This document shows, in pieces, positions 6,525 to 6,525 of a stretch of 6,525 nucleotides of DNA. Positions within the stretch are counted from its first letter, which is position 1. Every line of letters starts with the position of its first letter. Source of the DNA: Anaerolineae bacterium. GTDB lineage: Bacteria; Chloroflexota; Anaerolineae; Anaerolineales; Villigracilaceae. The notes under the pieces were generated by a model. It made no database searches and was not told the origin of the DNA. It saw only the letters and a list, made by a program, of their open reading frames with translations. The stretch covers positions 1 through 6,525 of the forward strand of contig RFJH01000354.1 of NCBI GenBank assembly GCA_003694975.1, in the 5' to 3' direction. The position numbers and the translations under genes are program-made.

Positions 6525-6525
6525 C

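Noticed and set aside
6484..6525. tRNA-like A-box match (TGGCCGAGTAGG at 6491-6502)
   Set aside because: No D-stem partner (GGC) follows at the right distance, the preceding acceptor side would start with A, and no anticodon arm is visible before the window ends. Probably chance.

Overview
This window is a bacterial heat-shock (class I chaperone) operon, read entirely on the minus strand, in the order hrcA - grpE - dnaK - dnaJ - prmA - small membrane-anchored lamin-tail-domain gene. All six frames are intact. The five named genes are recognised from family motifs. The last gene has a recognisable domain but no known function.

Regulation is clear at the upstream end. A perfect CIRCE operator (TTAGCACTC-N9-GAGTGCTAA, 6254-6280) lies between a very good housekeeping promoter (TTGACG-N17-TATCAT, minus strand, 6322-6294) and the hrcA start at 6234. 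The first gene of the operon therefore encodes the repressor of its own promoter. Gaps downstream are short (86, 42, 17, 9 and 22 nt), with ribosome-binding sites and no visible terminator or second promoter, so one polycistronic message is likely. DnaK, its J-domain cochaperone DnaJ and its nucleotide-exchange factor GrpE form one refolding machine. HrcA sets its level. PrmA methylates ribosomal protein L11 and has no known direct role in folding, but it travels with dnaJ in many bacteria.

Organism: the genes are GC-rich (a 60-nt hand count inside hrcA gave 63% GC). Gene order plus CIRCE is the arrangement known from Firmicutes and several other phyla, including Chloroflexota. DnaK carries the extra N-terminal segment (about residues 72-98) that Bacillus-type DnaK lacks, which argues against a classical Firmicute. 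A lamin-tail-domain protein behind prmA would fit an Anaerolineae-like Chloroflexota member. This placement is inference and not proven by the window.

Upstream region (6282-6525): a hand count of 6281-6480 gave about 41% GC, much lower than the genes. It holds the hrcA promoter and, on the minus strand, a reading frame open to the window edge except for a single TAG. That frame may be the decayed or chance-open end of an upstream gene. No RNA gene, insertion sequence, CRISPR array or terminator was found. Apart from the upstream frame and the unstudied last gene, this is an ordinary, well-understood chaperone operon, and I see no convincing undescribed system in it.
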